DNA from: Akanthomyces muscarius
Lineage: Eukaryota > Ascomycota > Sordariomycetes > Hypocreales > Cordycipitaceae
DNA length: 64,000 nt
Direction: 5' to 3'
Assembly: GCF_028009165.1 (NCBI RefSeq)
Contig: NC_079241.1
Location: 2,790,001 to 2,854,000 of the forward strand
Under the pieces are notes generated by a model. The model was not told the DNA's origin. It was given only the letters and a program-made list of their open reading frames with translations, and ran no database searches. The position numbers were made by a program, and so were the translations under genes. Positions 1 to 12,366 of this stretch are shown here, in pieces. Numbering within the stretch: the first letter of the stretch is position 1; each line of letters opens with the position of its first letter.

Positions 1-349
1 GATTGCTTGCAAAGGACAAGCTGGTGCTTTGATGAGGTGGAAGTAGGAATGGAGATGGTGTAAGTGCTACGGAGATTTGGGTTTAGGTTGGCGTTGTGTT
101 GACTGGATAGAATCAATTTGTCTAAATAGCATATTGTTATAAGCATCCACGGAGTTGAGCCATTGTAATGGGTACTGCAAGATCGCGTTGTTGGCTATAG
201 TTGAGCATGGCTGCGTTACTTGTTTGAAGCGACTCGAGGACTTTTCCTCATATGTAGCACGTTTACTTTAACTTGAGCTGTTCTTCCCGCGCTCCTTGAA
301 TGCTGCAATGATAGGAGGCAGGCTAGAGGTGTCCGAGCCGAGAGGTTTA

Positions 350-397
350 TCAAATGCGAGGCTCGTCAAATGCGAGGCCCATCAAACGCGAGGCTCA
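350..397. repeat. Three-copy 16-bp tandem repeat
   Basis: Three head-to-tail copies of a 16-mer (consensus TCAAATGCGAGGCTCG) lie at 350-365, 366-381 and 382-397, with two or three mismatches between copies. It is non-coding as far as I can tell. Confidence 0.85.
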
Positions 398-2732
398 AAT
401 GGACAGATGGCCAAGCCGTGGAGAAAGTCGACAAGTACAGAACAGGGAAGTTGTGATTGACAGTAAAAGATTACTGGTATAGTGGCGTTGACAACATATT
501 CATGTGTGTCTCACAATTATCGGACGCGAAGTGACTTGAGCGGGTTAGAGGCACACGACTCTGGTATGCCAGACCTGCGCAAGTCATGGATCGAAATTGG
601 TTCAGAGCACGCAGATGGAGAGACAAGACAGCAACGAAGCTTGTATGGGAAATGGGACGCCATTCTTTGAGATGGCGGGCTCTTGATTGACGCTCTTTTT
701 TGTTTGCCTCTTTTGCTATGAATTGAAGAAATACGAGAAAGGACGATAATATGGCTACCAGCTGTCTAAATCAGGTAGAGGCGGGAGGACAAGGCGCGAG
801 CGGGTGAGGGTCGTGCGAGGCCATCGTACGACTGCGGCTGCTGCTATTAATACCAAAGTCTAAATCCTTGGCTACACGAGAAAGTAAAAAGGGAATTGAG
901 CCCTGACCACCAGCATCATTACGAGGTACTGGTAAGAGCCAGATGTCTACAGGCTTGCGGGTGGCAGGGGCAGAGACCCTGCTAAAGGACAGCAATGATG
1001 GAACAACGTGTGTAGTGAGTTGAGGAATGTAGAGCACGTGGCCATGTTGCTGCCGAAAAACTACACCTTTTTACTACAGTGTGAATTTTTCTCTCTGAGT
1101 TGATGCAGTGAGTCAGCCGAGAGGCAGGTTTTGACTTTTACCGACGCGTATGTGAGACGTGCAGAGGAGCGTGTCTGCGACAAGGAGCTCAGGAGAAGAG
1201 ATGGAACGCTGCAAAAGACGGCGATGAAGAAACCTGGCAGAAAACCACGGCCACCAGGAAAACAGGGAAAATGCTCAGTATGCCCCTGAAGCGGTGAGTC
1301 GGAAGAACAAGATTATTCTCCGTGGCAAATTACTCTTTGGATGAGATGGTGTGCAAGTGAACATGGGCATGGGTTGCTAGCGGCGAACCTGGCAGGGGAC
1401 GACGGCACATGGCGGCTTCTGGTCAGAGCAACTCGGCGAACATGGTTCGTGCAATTTTACGGGCGCATCGAAAAGAAGCATGGGCAGCCGTGTGGTTGCA
1501 CAGCCTCGATCGATGTAATGAACTGCCTGGCCTGGTCTGGTCTGGCCTTGCACAAGTCGAAGTCGGCTCCGTGTGTCCGATATACGAGGGCCACCTACGC
1601 GATGTGCATTCTGCATAATAAACTGACGATGGCTTTAAGAACATGTTTTCGACGTCACAAACGGGAAACACCAAACACCGTTTGAGACGGATCCTGAAGC
1701 AGAAACACCACCGGATCGAAAGGCGAAAAAAGAAGACGGTAGTTTGAGATGTGTTTGCGCGGTGAGATGGTGTCGTGTCTCCGATTGACATGATGCGACA
1801 AGGAGCGAAACATGCAGGAGACGTGGGAAACATGCAAAACAAAACTGCACGTTTTACAAGCGCTGCGAGACAAAACACAAGACAAACGCCCAGATGAGAT
1901 GGCGCAATGCAGTCTTTTTTAAATGACGTTTCTTTCCTTTTTTTTTTTTGTTTTTTTTTTGTTTGGCCGGAAGCTAGCCTTGAGTGACCGAATGCAGGGC
2001 GGCGTCACTGACGAAATGGCGCACGTTTTTTCTTTGATAACGGGGTTAAAAATAAAAGCCAGGAAAAAGCAAAAGGAGGCAGATTGGGCAGAAGAGGGAC
2101 AGCTGCTAGTTGCTAGCGTACCGGGGAATTAAGACATGGGAAATTTGGCCTCATTAAAAGAATAGACAGGTCCAGCCGAGGGCAGCAGAGCAGGGAGAGA
2201 GATAATTGGCAGGGCAGCAACTACCGAGTCCTGATAAGCGGTCATGAGATCCGACAATGGCGTCGTGGATGTGAATGGCTTCCAGCGACTGCGCACCTGC
2301 AGATCACTGTATGCCAATCAATTGGGATCTGTCGTCGAGTCGTGGGAAGCGTGACTTTGCAATGGACTGTGGTACACGGATCAAGGGTACTGTGCGACGC
2401 TGATTGGCGCAGGCCGTAAGCGCCGGACGGCATCACAACATAGTGGCTACCTGAAAGGGCGGAGAGAGAGATGCAGCTGACTACAGGTGTATGAGCGAAT
2501 GAGGATAATCCCGAAAAGCTTGGTTTTTTTTTCTCGGCCGCAGCGGCGATGGAGGAGGCTGTGCTGATGACTTTATTCCAATTGTCGCTCCCGACGGCTG
2601 CTCCCTGGAAGGGGTGGGATTGGCGGGTGGAGAAGGAAGTTATAGTGGTCTCCATCGTCAGTGAAGCGACTGGACGGCCGGAGCAAGCTACTGGTACATC
2701 AGACCCCCTGGCGGGTTGTTTGATTAGGCCGT

Positions 2733-2749
2733 GGGGGGGGGGGGGGGGG
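2733..2749. repeat. Poly-G tract
   Basis: An uninterrupted run of 17 G on the + strand. The length is vulnerable to sequencing error, and no coding frame depends on it. Confidence 0.9.
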
Positions 2750-4227
2750 CAAGGGAAAGGAACTAGCCGATAGATGACATGAGGGACAGAAATCTACCAG
2801 TAAGGTACCTGGGTATCAAGCTGGAAAAGGATACTGGTAAAGCTTGTCTTGAGGCGGACTTGGGAGAGCACCGTAAGCGCCTGTGGCAAGTTGTGCAGGT
2901 GTCGTGAATAACGCAGCGGCGTGACAGGTGCAAGAAACTGTACCGTTTCGCGTAAAATGCTGCGTACCAAGACAAGGCACACGTACGGATAAAACATGTC
3001 GGTATCTTTTTCAGCAAATCACTGGCAAAAGATACACGTGCAGCCACATGCCTCCCTCCTAGATATGTACCAGTAGTACCTAGTGAGTCCGCCGCCCGGG
3101 CAGCCACCAACAGGTCGACCCACCAATGTTCAATCAGGGGTGCATGCTGGCTGCATGTTCCTACAGGTACAGGCTACACGAGCCTCCGAGTATCAGTACC
3201 AATACCCACGAGCATCGTCATCAACGTTACCAGTGATTTGTACGGCGCTTACGGATACTCTTTTTCAACACCTGGAGGCTTCCTCTATCAGTACTGCTAA
3301 AAGTCTACCTAGTATTGGCAGCGCCCTGATCAATTTGGCCGCAATAGAACCGCTGGCCCTGGTGTTCCTTTTAGTGGACTGGTACCTGAAGACGGGCCCA
3401 TCCAAATCGCTACGGTGGGCTTTCGTTCCTGGTTTTAGTGGCTTTTCGGCCCTGAGCTAAGCCCAATCCAGCCGCCGGGCTAGCCTGTGAACCCCTGCCA
3501 GAAGCCAGCCACCCCTGAGCGTCGTCCAGGTCAAAGGTGAGCCACCACGGCACCAGCTTGGCCGCTGGCCCGCCTGCCCACCACAGGCTGCAATGCTGCA
3601 TCGCCAAATGGACCGTCGACTGGTACGCCGCCTCACGCCCCCTTTTTTTTCGTTCTGCTTCGTCTTCTTTGCTTCCCACAGCCTCGTCGTCGACCGCCAA
3701 GCAAGCCAACCACTGGCTGTCCATCCATATCCGTCTCAATACGACCCCTCTCACCAATTAAACCCTGCCAATCCACCCCAGAACGCCGTCGTGGCTCATC
3801 TTTCTGGCTCCGGTGGCCAACCACACAGCTAGTCGACCGCCTCCCCCAATCCCCCTCCCGAGCGCCTTTTCGCGTTGGCACTATCATCACCGAGGTCACA
3901 TTGCCGACTTTGCCCCCCCCCCCCGACTCGTGCCAATTGTCTCTCGTTCTCCTTCCACTCGTAACCTGTTCGGTCAAGATAGATCCATGGCCAATTTAAC
4001 GCTTCCCCAGCCATAAGACACCATCCTACGTTGTTCTGGGACAAGACTCACAATAGCTTGGGCCCAAGGCCTCGCACGCGCCACACACACCCCCGTCTGC
4101 TGTCCCTTGAGAGGCGGGTTTCCCTTTGGCCCTTTTTCCCAAGGGTTCCTCTTCGATCCCTGGGTACGAAGTACATTCGTCCTGGTACATGCTACGCGCT
4201 GCCATCTCTGCACAAACTGGAAACACC

Positions 4228-7200
4228 ATGGCAGCCATGGCATCGCAGCACCCGGCGTCGATCCCGCACAACTCTGACACTGACACTGTCTCTGTTTCGT
4301 CCGAGCTCGACACCACGTATCGCCAACACACCCTGTCCAGCCTGCCTCCTCCTCGTGCTCCTGCCGCTGCCGCTGCCGCCGCCTCCATTCAGCTCGACGA
4401 CGAGCTAGACTCCCTCGTCGACGACCAATTTCATCACCGCTTCCCAGACTACCACGACCACGCCTCCCACTCCCAGACGCACCACGACGCCCGCTACTCT
4501 ACCAACGCCTCCTCCCTCTCTGGCACGCCGGACAACCGTCGTTCTCGCTTCAAGTCCATCGAGAGCAACGCCAGTGCTGCCACTAGCCTCTACTCGTCTC
4601 GCTCCTCGCACCCTCCGAGAACCTCGTCGCTCTCCCAGTCCTCCTCCTCTGTCCCTCCGCTCTTTGCGTCCACCGCTCGCGCGAGTGCCAGTCCCATAAA
4701 GAGGAAACCGTTGTCTACCACGGCTTCATCCCTGGCCACGGCGTTTCAGAGATCCTCTACCGCCTCCTCAACCGCCGCCAGCTCCGTCGCCACCCCCGTC
4801 GTACCTCCGCTGCCTCACGGGGCTGCTAATGCGACTGCGACTGCCACCACCACTCCTGTAACCGCCCACTCGCTCGAGTCTCACGACAGCTCCCAAGAAA
4901 CAACTCGCCCTCCTACGGCAGTCTCGTCAAACCTCATCGACCTGCCAGAACCTGATACGCGCTTTGCACGACCACACTCTGTCGACAGTCCCACTCTCTA
5001 CCACTTTCCTCCCGCGACATCAATCGAACGCTTACCCGCATTCCAGTGAGTATCTCAACCCAACTTTACCTTCTCTGCTCCTATATCGCACCCGCACCCG
5101 CATCCCCACGTCTGCTCTTTACTTGTACGGAACGCATGCTACGTGTATGTGCCTGTGCATGTCGCTGTCTGTTTCCGCAGTTTCCTCTGAAACGCTATAC
5201 CGTTCATTGAGCTGCTCCATGGCCTTCCCTTCTTGATCCCTTGGCCCGCCGTGCACCCATCATCCTGAGACACTTCCCCGTTGCTGACTGGTATTGTCTC
5301 CTCTTATCGTAGGCCCTTGGAAGACCATAGCCAACACGCCGGGCGCCAATCCTCCACCTCAGAGTCGCGCAGCATTCCCCAAGAAGAAGCTCTGCCAGCC
5401 CACTCTGTCGCAGCCTCTACCGACGACGACCTCTCCGACGTTCTCTCCATCTACGAAGGCGTCGCGTCAGAGTCTACCCCGGATGCTTCCTCCCCCGCCA
5501 CCCACACCAATCCCCTAACACGACACGACTCTTACAACAACCTTGACCGGAAGCGTTCCGACTCTGCAACCACCGATTCATCGACGCTCATGTTTGCGCC
5601 AAAACCGACGCCTCCCCACCTGAGATTAGAAACTGTGGATAGGTCACCTTCTGTCGACTCCAATCACAACTCAGATCACGAACCTTCACATCCCGACTCT
5701 CCCTCTCCGGCCCCGAAACTTAACAAACCGTTACCAAAGTCTCCAGGTGGACAGATCTCTCCATTCTCAGGCCTCTTCAACTGGGGCAACGGCACCAATA
5801 ACCCGGCCGGCGCCGACTACTCACCAATTCCATCGCCAGAGACCCCTACTCGTCGTGGGCTCTTAGATGATCCCGCTCGTCAGCCGCCGACCAGTTCGCT
5901 ACCCAGAGACCCAAAGACTAATGCCGCCGTCGCCAACCCACTCGGCTATTGCGAAACACAACTATCTACTCCGCCGCCTCTCGCCGCGTCCTCGTATACT
6001 CATCTAGAAGAGATGGAGGACGAGCTCAAGGCCATCAGCTCTGAGCTGGCGGCCTCGATCCGTCGAGAGATTGATCTCGAGGACCTGGTCGACCGTCTGC
6101 AAGACCAGGCCAACAATGCCCAGGTAGCCGGCAAGCGCACCAGCGACTACTTTTCCGACTCGGGCTACAGCTCTGCCAAGCTCAGCGACTATGACCAATC
6201 TCGCGAAGAGATTGAAAAGATCCAGCGTCGATCCGAACAGGAAAAGGCATCGGTACGACTGGAGCTGACAAACAAACTCCAAGATGAGCGCCAAAAGATC
6301 AAGTCGCTTGACCAGCAGGTCAAAGAGCTCGCCGAGAGAGCCTCGCGGATTGACCTGGCTGAGATTAACAACATGGACGCCAGCGGCCGCATGAAAGAGC
6401 TCGAAAATACCTGCGAAGACCTTAGAAGGAAGCTTGCCGAAGAACGCTCCTCCAGAACCAACTTTGAGGACTTGCTTACCGCTCTCAAAGGCGAGCTCAG
6501 CAGCGCCTGCAGTGAGCGCGATAACCTGCGCGATGAAGTCGTTCCTCAGCTGCGTGCGCGTGTCGAGGGCCTCGAGGCCGAAGCCGCTAGCTACGCCAGC
6601 TTAACATATGAATCTACAAAGATGCAGCACCAGCTGCAATCCCTGCAAAAGGAGAACTCTTCTCTCCGTGATTCCGCTGCCGGCCTGGAGGACATTGCCT
6701 CCCGTGGGGGACTGGCCAGATCAGACTCCTTCTTCCGCAACCAAAGACAGCCTGTCTCACGGAGTGACAGCGTTGCCAATAAGAATGCCCCCGCCGAATC
6801 CCGCGAGGCTCTCGCCGAGCGCCTCAAGGACGTCGAAGCCCAGCGTGATGCCCTGCACAACGCTCTCAAGAATCTGCTGGAGCGCCAAGAATTCCAGAAC
6901 CGCGAAAATCAAAAGAAGATTAAGATTCTTGAAAGCGAGCGCCAGCGTCTACTCTCCGAGTCGCCGCAAAAGGCCGGCTTCGAGAAGGACATTTCCAACC
7001 TCCGCACAGAAGTCAATGTTCTGCGCCGCCGCGCCGAAGAGGCTATGGAGCAGAAGTGGCAGGTGGAAAAAGGCCTTGGCGGCCTGAAGATGGACCTCGA
7101 TAGGGCCGAGGAAGAAGTCACCTCCCTGCGCAGTATGCTTAAGGAGCAGGACATTCTCACCGCCCGCACTACTAGTTCTTCTGCTGGCGCCATAGTCACC

Positions 7201-8094
7201 TCTGAAGAGCTTGAGAACGCCTACAAGGCGCTGCAGACTCAGTACAACGAGTCCCTTGAGCGCATTAGGAAGCTCGAGAACGGTTTGGCTGGTGACGAAA
7301 AGACCAAGCAGGCTCTTCAACGCCTTGAGAGCTCCCTCAACGCTGCCCTGTCCGAGCGCGACATTGCTCGCGGCGACGCCAGCGGCCTCCAGAGCCAGTA
7401 TGAACAGCTGGCCAGCTCCTCGGCCCAGAATATGGACTCGGAGCGCGCCCTTGCCGACGAACTCGTCGAGTCTGTCGTCCGCGTTGAGCAGCTTGCCTCG
7501 CAGGTCCGCTCGCAGCTTGCAACCAACTTCGAGCTGCGCCAGCGTCTGAGCGACGCCGTCACCCGCAGCGAGGCGGACCGCAAGGTCAACTCTGACCGTA
7601 TTGCCGGTCTGCAGGAGCGCCTTCATGCCTTGGAAGACCAGCTGGTTGCCGCCCAGACCTCGTCCGACGAGCGCGTTGCTCACCATGAGGAGGAAGTCAA
7701 CAAGCTCAGAGATGCCCACAACGAGCAACTCCGCCGTCTGCACGAGGGCGGCAGCGTCGGTATCGTGGGCCCCCGCAAGGGCTCGCTGCTTAACCCAGCC
7801 AACAGCATGTTTAACCGTGCTGCTAACGCACTCCCTCCCAAGAACCTCGAGGAAGAGGTTGAGATTCAGAAGCTTCGTGCTCGCGTGACCGAGCTGGAGA
7901 AGGCCCTTGCGGATGCCGACACTGAGATGCAGGAAGTCATCAATAAGATGAGCACTGCGCAGATTGAAGTCATGAACCTCCAAGAGGAGCGCGAAACTGC
8001 CGTACGGGAGACCAGACGTCTTCAAGGCATGCTGCAACAGGAGCAGACTAGTCCGTTTGCTGGCCGCCTGAGAGCTCTCGCTGTTGGTGCGTAA
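4228..8094 (+). CDS. Large coiled-coil protein ('M protein repeat' type)
   Basis: Two exons, 4228-5045 and 5313-8094, give 1199 residues. The 267-nt intron has GTGAGT/TAG ends and the frame closes exactly across it. I chose the ATG at 4228 because it sits in CACCATGG and the frame upstream starts only at a TTG. The first ~500 residues are Ser/Thr/Pro-rich and look disordered. From about residue 505 (LEEMEDELKAI) to ~1185 the protein is almost continuous heptad-like sequence rich in E, K, R, L and Q, predicting a long coiled coil. There is no enzyme motif, signal peptide or membrane span. Fungal proteins of this build are often labelled 'M protein repeat protein' or compared with microtubule-organising or polarity scaffolds such as ApsB. 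That assignment rests on architecture only, so the function is open. The 3' neighbour is pol4 on the same strand. Confidence 0.88.
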
Positions 8095-9118
8095 ACTCGT
8101 CTGCCGGCTTGATGCCAGCAGCGAGGGACTAGCGGACCAAGCCGGACATGTTTCGATGATTTCAGCGGGATACGAATGCATTATACACACTGGAGTTTGT
8201 TTTTCATTTTCAAAGAGGCCGCCCATTTTGGCAGCGTCTAGCACAACTGCATTTCATGGGACGACAACGTCGCGGACAACAAAACGGGCAACTTTGGAGT
8301 TGCTTTATTGGGTGGAGTTGCTCTTTTATTTTGCCATGCACTGGGCGGTTTTCCCCAGTGTCATGCTTTTCTTTTCTTATATCTGGACGGGCGGCGAAAT
8401 GATGCTTTTTTCTCATGTCTGGTGCTGGAGGACCTGTCTCTGGCTCAGGCCTTTTTTATTCTGTTCTTGATGATTATACACAACATCATATCGGGATGTG
8501 ACCACGGCACACCTGCATAGTTATTCATGTTGCATAATAGTATTGTCTACACCTTTATATATAGCAAAGAACCGTCGCGTTTGACGGTTGGTCGATGTTG
8601 ATGGCTTGCAAGAGTTAGATGAAATAAATACTTTTACTTGTAATTCTGAGCAAATTGTGACATGTACAAGAACAAAAGAGGCCAGCTTCAAGCTACTGAA
8701 AGAGCAGGACAAAATCAGACTAACAGGGAGAATTGGAATAAGAAAGATTATTCGGAGTAGAAGTAGGGAAGATTAAAACTAGTTATAATAAATACTTTAC
8801 AATGATTGCTTAGGAAGAAGCCTCACTTTCAGCCAGAGTAGCGTCTCTGAGTTAGCTGGGCTTGTGTGTGGCAGCGTCATGAACGTGTACTTGACGAGGC
8901 CCACCTCTTCTAGGTAACCGTGGACGCCTAGTCGCATCTTGGCTGCTGCAACTCACTCGAAGATTCGCGCAACTGCCTGAACCTCGCTCAAGAAAAAACC
9001 GATTACCAACAGAGATGTACCATTGAAATGTCTCTCTGACTCTAGCGCAAACAGTTACCTCTCACGAGCGGACTGCGATGCACGCACAAACATCTTCACG
9101 GTGACCAAGCCGGCCATC
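8095..9118. other. Intergenic, 3' end of coiled-coil gene and pol4 promoter
   Basis: No gene seen. It contains an AT-rich stretch at roughly 8520-8800 that may hold the 3' untranslated end and terminator of the upstream gene, followed by the pol4 promoter and leader. In-frame codons upstream of the pol4 ATG (from 9023) lack an ATG and are taken as leader. Confidence 0.6.
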
Positions 9119-11518
9119 ATGGCACAACAGCAGCCGTCGCTCGAAGCGAAACGGGCATTTTTTACGCATTTCAAAACGCTTCCTCACAGCGATGACGAAG
9201 ATGACGTCGGTTCTGGCAGCGCAGAAGGCCAGTCGGATGAGGACGTGCTGGATCCAAGGGAGCAGCGCATGCGACAGCGCCACAGGCGGTTCTTTCGCAA
9301 AACCTCGCCGCGCCCGATGCCCGACGACGTGCCACCTCTTGAAAAGGCTGACAATAAAAGCAACGGACCGCCGGACACTGTGCAAGCAACGCCTGAAGAT
9401 GACGCGGTTGTGGTGACGAGTTCGGCGCGGGCGACGCCTGTCTCCAAGAAACCTACCAAGGCCAGCAGCAAGAGACACAGAAACGTCGTCGATGATCTTT
9501 TGGAAGCTGATGGAGACGATGAAGTGGAAATTATTGGCGAGACGCCGATTGACACTACGAAAAGACAGCGCTCGTCTGCTAAAATTACAACGTCCATTCC
9601 AATGACGAAGCGCATCCCACCAAAGCTGGCATCGTCGTCGTCCTTACTGCGTGTTGGCGCTACGTTGGCCAGCGCAGCAAGTACGACAAAGAAGCGGAAG
9701 AAGGATGAACAAGTGACGCTGCGCCCTGAAGGTGAACAAATTTTCAAAGGGCTAATTTTTTATTACATCCCGGACAATGAGATTGCGCCGGCGCGAAGAC
9801 TGCGGATCCAAAAGGCGCGCGAATACGGCGCCGTGCGGACGAGCGACGCAGCCGAGGCGACGCATGTCATTGTGGACCGGGATATCGTTTACAAAGACGC
9901 AAAGAAGGTGGTGGCAACGATGAGGGGAGAAAGACGGGTGAACGGCGTTGTAGTCGTGAGCGAGGACTATCCGATCGAGTGCGTGCAGTTCAAGGCGCTG
10001 CTGGACTGGAAACAGAAGCGGTACAGGCTTGCCGAGCAACCGGAAGATGATGTCACACATAGCGAGACGATCCAGATGGAAAAGAAAGACAAAGAAGTCA
10101 AGTCGAATGTGAACCTCAAGGAGAAGCTGCAGCTGAAGGAGCCGCAACAGAACCCAAAGAAGTGGGATTATGCGCCCAAGTCGACTCCGCCAAACGCCAG
10201 CGATGAGTCGCCTGGCATCGATTCGCAGCCCATCATGCTGGACGCTGCCACTGCATCTGAAGGGGGACACGACCAGGAAGCAGCGCGGGCGGAAAGCGTT
10301 CAGCGAGACAGTATCGCTCCGGGTGACGAGCTGTCTGAGATGATTGACATGATGCAAGAGTTCAAAGACCTTCCTCTGGACCATGACGACGAAGACGAGA
10401 CGACCACGGCAGCTGTGCCCGAGTCGGGCTCAGACAATGACCAGGAATCTCAGCGCAAAGCCCCCGCCACCAAGAAAGCAAGCGCTGGGGCCTTTGAAGA
10501 GCGCTTCGCGTGCGCCCGCTCCGGGCCTCTCGACGCGCACACCGCCAACCCCAACGCGCGCACCGTGGAGGTGCTGCAGAGCATGCTCGCCTACTACGAG
10601 CGCATAAGCGACCAGTGGCGCGTGCTGGCGTACCGCAAGGCAATTGCGACGCTGAAGCGGCAGCCGGTGCGCGTCGCCTCGGAGCAGGACGCACTGCGGC
10701 TGCCGGGCGTCGGGCCGCGGCTGGCGGCCAAGATTGAGGAGATTGCGACGACGGACCGCCTGCGCCGGCTGGAGTACGCGGAGCAGGATGGGAGCGACGC
10801 CGTGCTGAAGCTGTTCCTGGGCATCTACGGCGTGGGCCCGGCGCTGGCGGCGCAGTGGGCGGCGCGGGGGATGCGAACGTTCGAGGACGTGCAGAGCCAG
10901 GTGCGGCTGACGCCCGGGCAGAAGATGGGCATGGAGCGGTACCGAGACCTGAACACCAAGATTCCGAGGGACGAGGTGGAGGCGCTGGCACAGGTGGTGC
11001 GGGACGCAGCGGCCCAGGTCGACGGCGCCGTGGAGCTGACCGTCGGGGGAAGCTATCGCCGCGGCGCGCCAGCCTCGAGCGACGTCGACTTCATCGTCAC
11101 CAAGGCCAACACGGCGAGCGAGGCAGAGCTCGTGCCGTTTCTGCGCGAACTGGTCAGCCGACTACAGGCATGCCAGTTTCTCGTCGCCACGCTCGCCGCC
11201 GACGGCAACATCTGGCAGGGGTGCTGCGTGCTTCCTCGCGGCAGCGGGGTGTGGCGGCGGGTTGACTTTTTGCTGGTGCCGGCAACGCAGATGGGCGCGG
11301 CGCTGATTTACTTTACGGGGGACGATGTTTTCAATCGGAGCTTGAGGTTGCTGGCGCAGAAAAAGGGCATGAAGCTGAACCAGAGGGGCCTGTACAGGAG
11401 GGTTGGCGGAAGGGAGCTGCGGACGACGGAGGAGGATCTGATTGAGGGAGCGAGCGAGAGGAGGATATTTGAGATTTTGGGAGTGAGCTGGCGGGAGCCG
11501 ACGCAGCGGTGGTGCTGA
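9119..11518 (+). CDS. pol4: DNA polymerase IV / lambda-type family X polymerase
   Basis: Single exon, 799 residues. Family X polymerases fill short gaps in non-homologous end joining and base excision repair in the nucleus. A BRCT domain spans about residues 203-304 (from EGEQIFKGLIF to KQKRYRL), expected to bind Ku/ligase IV. The 8-kDa domain starts near 480 and is followed by two helix-hairpin-helix motifs (LPGVGPRLAAKI near 527, IYGVGPALAAQW near 567). The palm carries GGSYRRG followed by the catalytic pair D655 and D657 (SSDVDF), and the third aspartate is D716 (RRVDFLL). The family YFTG motif lies near 731. All three metal ligands are present, so it should be active. The first 200 residues are acidic and disordered. 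The start at 9119 (CATCATGG) is the first in-frame ATG; upstream in-frame codons have only a TTG. At about 800 residues it is longer than yeast Pol4 and human lambda, because of the N-terminal tail and an acidic linker (~310-475). Confidence 0.95.
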   Translation: MAQQQPSLEAKRAFFTHFKTLPHSDDEDDVGSGSAEGQSDEDVLDPREQRMRQRHRRFFRKTSPRPMPDDVPPLEKADNKSNGPPDTVQATPEDDAVVVTSSARATPVSKKPTKASSKRHRNVVDDLLEADGDDEVEIIGETPIDTTKRQRSSAKITTSIPMTKRIPPKLASSSSLLRVGATLASAASTTKKRKKDEQVTLRPEGEQIFKGLIFYYIPDNEIAPARRLRIQKAREYGAVRTSDAAEATHVIVDRDIVYKDAKKVVATMRGERRVNGVVVVSEDYPIECVQFKALLDWKQKRYRLAEQPEDDVTHSETIQMEKKDKEVKSNVNLKEKLQLKEPQQNPKKWDYAPKSTPPNASDESPGIDSQPIMLDAATASEGGHDQEAARAESVQRDSIAPGDELSEMIDMMQEFKDLPLDHDDEDETTTAAVPESGSDNDQESQRKAPATKKASAGAFEERFACARSGPLDAHTANPNARTVEVLQSMLAYYERISDQWRVLAYRKAIATLKRQPVRVASEQDALRLPGVGPRLAAKIEEIATTDRLRRLEYAEQDGSDAVLKLFLGIYGVGPALAAQWAARGMRTFEDVQSQVRLTPGQKMGMERYRDLNTKIPRDEVEALAQVVRDAAAQVDGAVELTVGGSYRRGAPASSDVDFIVTKANTASEAELVPFLRELVSRLQACQFLVATLAADGNIWQGCCVLPRGSGVWRRVDFLLVPATQMGAALIYFTGDDVFNRSLRLLAQKKGMKLNQRGLYRRVGGRELRTTEEDLIEGASERRIFEILGVSWREPTQRWC

Positions 11519-12366
11519 AGCTCCTCTGCGAGATGACGATGATGATGATGATGGGCCATGGCAGTTGTGCTTGTATGATGAAGAATGGTTACATGGAGTT
11601 TTCAGCTTTGAATATTGGGATCGAGGACGAGCTGTATATTATTGCATAGGATAGATGCGCAAGATGATCTTTACTGTGCACACTGAATCTGATTATACAG
11701 TAAAGATGTGGACAAAAACGTGGTTGAGAATATACCAGTAGTGTTGTAGCTGTCAGATGTTGGCGTCTGGGGAAAATCAGATCACATGTCAACCCGCAGC
11801 GTCAGGTCAGCAGCGTCAGCGAGATTGGTTTTGACATGTGAGCCCGTCCGCCCGCGCGCCCGCCGCCAAAATCTGGGAGCCGCTCGCTACCTATGCGGGG
11901 CACCGTCATGGGGGAAACTCTGGGGGAGAATCGCAGTGGATGATGGAGGAGCTGGGCCCCCCGCGGACAACGCCCACGGGGGTCTCCGTTGGTGGGCTCT
12001 GGCGCCTGTAGACTGTGGTTCAGGAACCCCGGTTTTTTTTGACAGACAGACGGCCACCGAGGCTCGTCCCATTCCTGCACACCTCTTTTGTTTCTCTTCA
12101 CTTTTGCATGCACTGCTTCTATTCTGGCCTTGTCAAAGATCATTCCTTTTTTTAGATTCCATCTTGCGCGTTCCCAACCGGCTTGCATCTTGACGACGAC
12201 CTATCCCACCCACGTCTTACAGTTCCCCGACGGCGTTTTTTCGTCAACGACCCACTAAAGGCCGCATCCCACGTCCGTTAAGCCGAGGCCTGCCCTTTGT
12301 GCTTCCAAACCGGAATCGTCATTCCTCGTTCTCTCTCCTCAACCACACAGCGCAACCACAGCAGCA
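11519..12366. other. Intergenic between pol4 and the Pmp24-type gene
   Basis: No gene seen. A GAT-rich run sits just after the pol4 stop. The 11780-12366 part, which becomes pyrimidine-rich toward the next ATG, is likely promoter and leader. One copy of the TACCAGTA octamer lies at 11733-11740. Confidence 0.6.

Larger units (their letters stand above)
1..4227. other. Gene-poor 5' interval
   Basis: I see no supportable gene in this stretch. Open frames of 60-150 codons exist but lack plausible starts, recognisable domains or coding-like codon use. It holds a three-copy 16-bp tandem repeat (350-397), a run of 17 G (2733-2749) and an unusual density of TACCAGTA/TACTGGTA octamers (472, 927, 2689, 2795, 2832, 3068). 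The last few hundred bases, with many pyrimidine tracts, are probably promoter and 5' leader of the coiled-coil gene that starts at 4228. The left edge may include the 3' end of a gene outside the window. Confidence 0.6.

Noticed and set aside
3083..3460. 125-codon plus-strand open frame
   Set aside because: It starts with GTG, has no recognisable domain, and the region is rich in simple sequence.
6949..8244. 431-codon minus-strand frame opposite the coiled-coil gene
   Set aside because: Antisense shadow of a GC3-rich coding exon; the plus-strand protein has clear heptads and splice closure.
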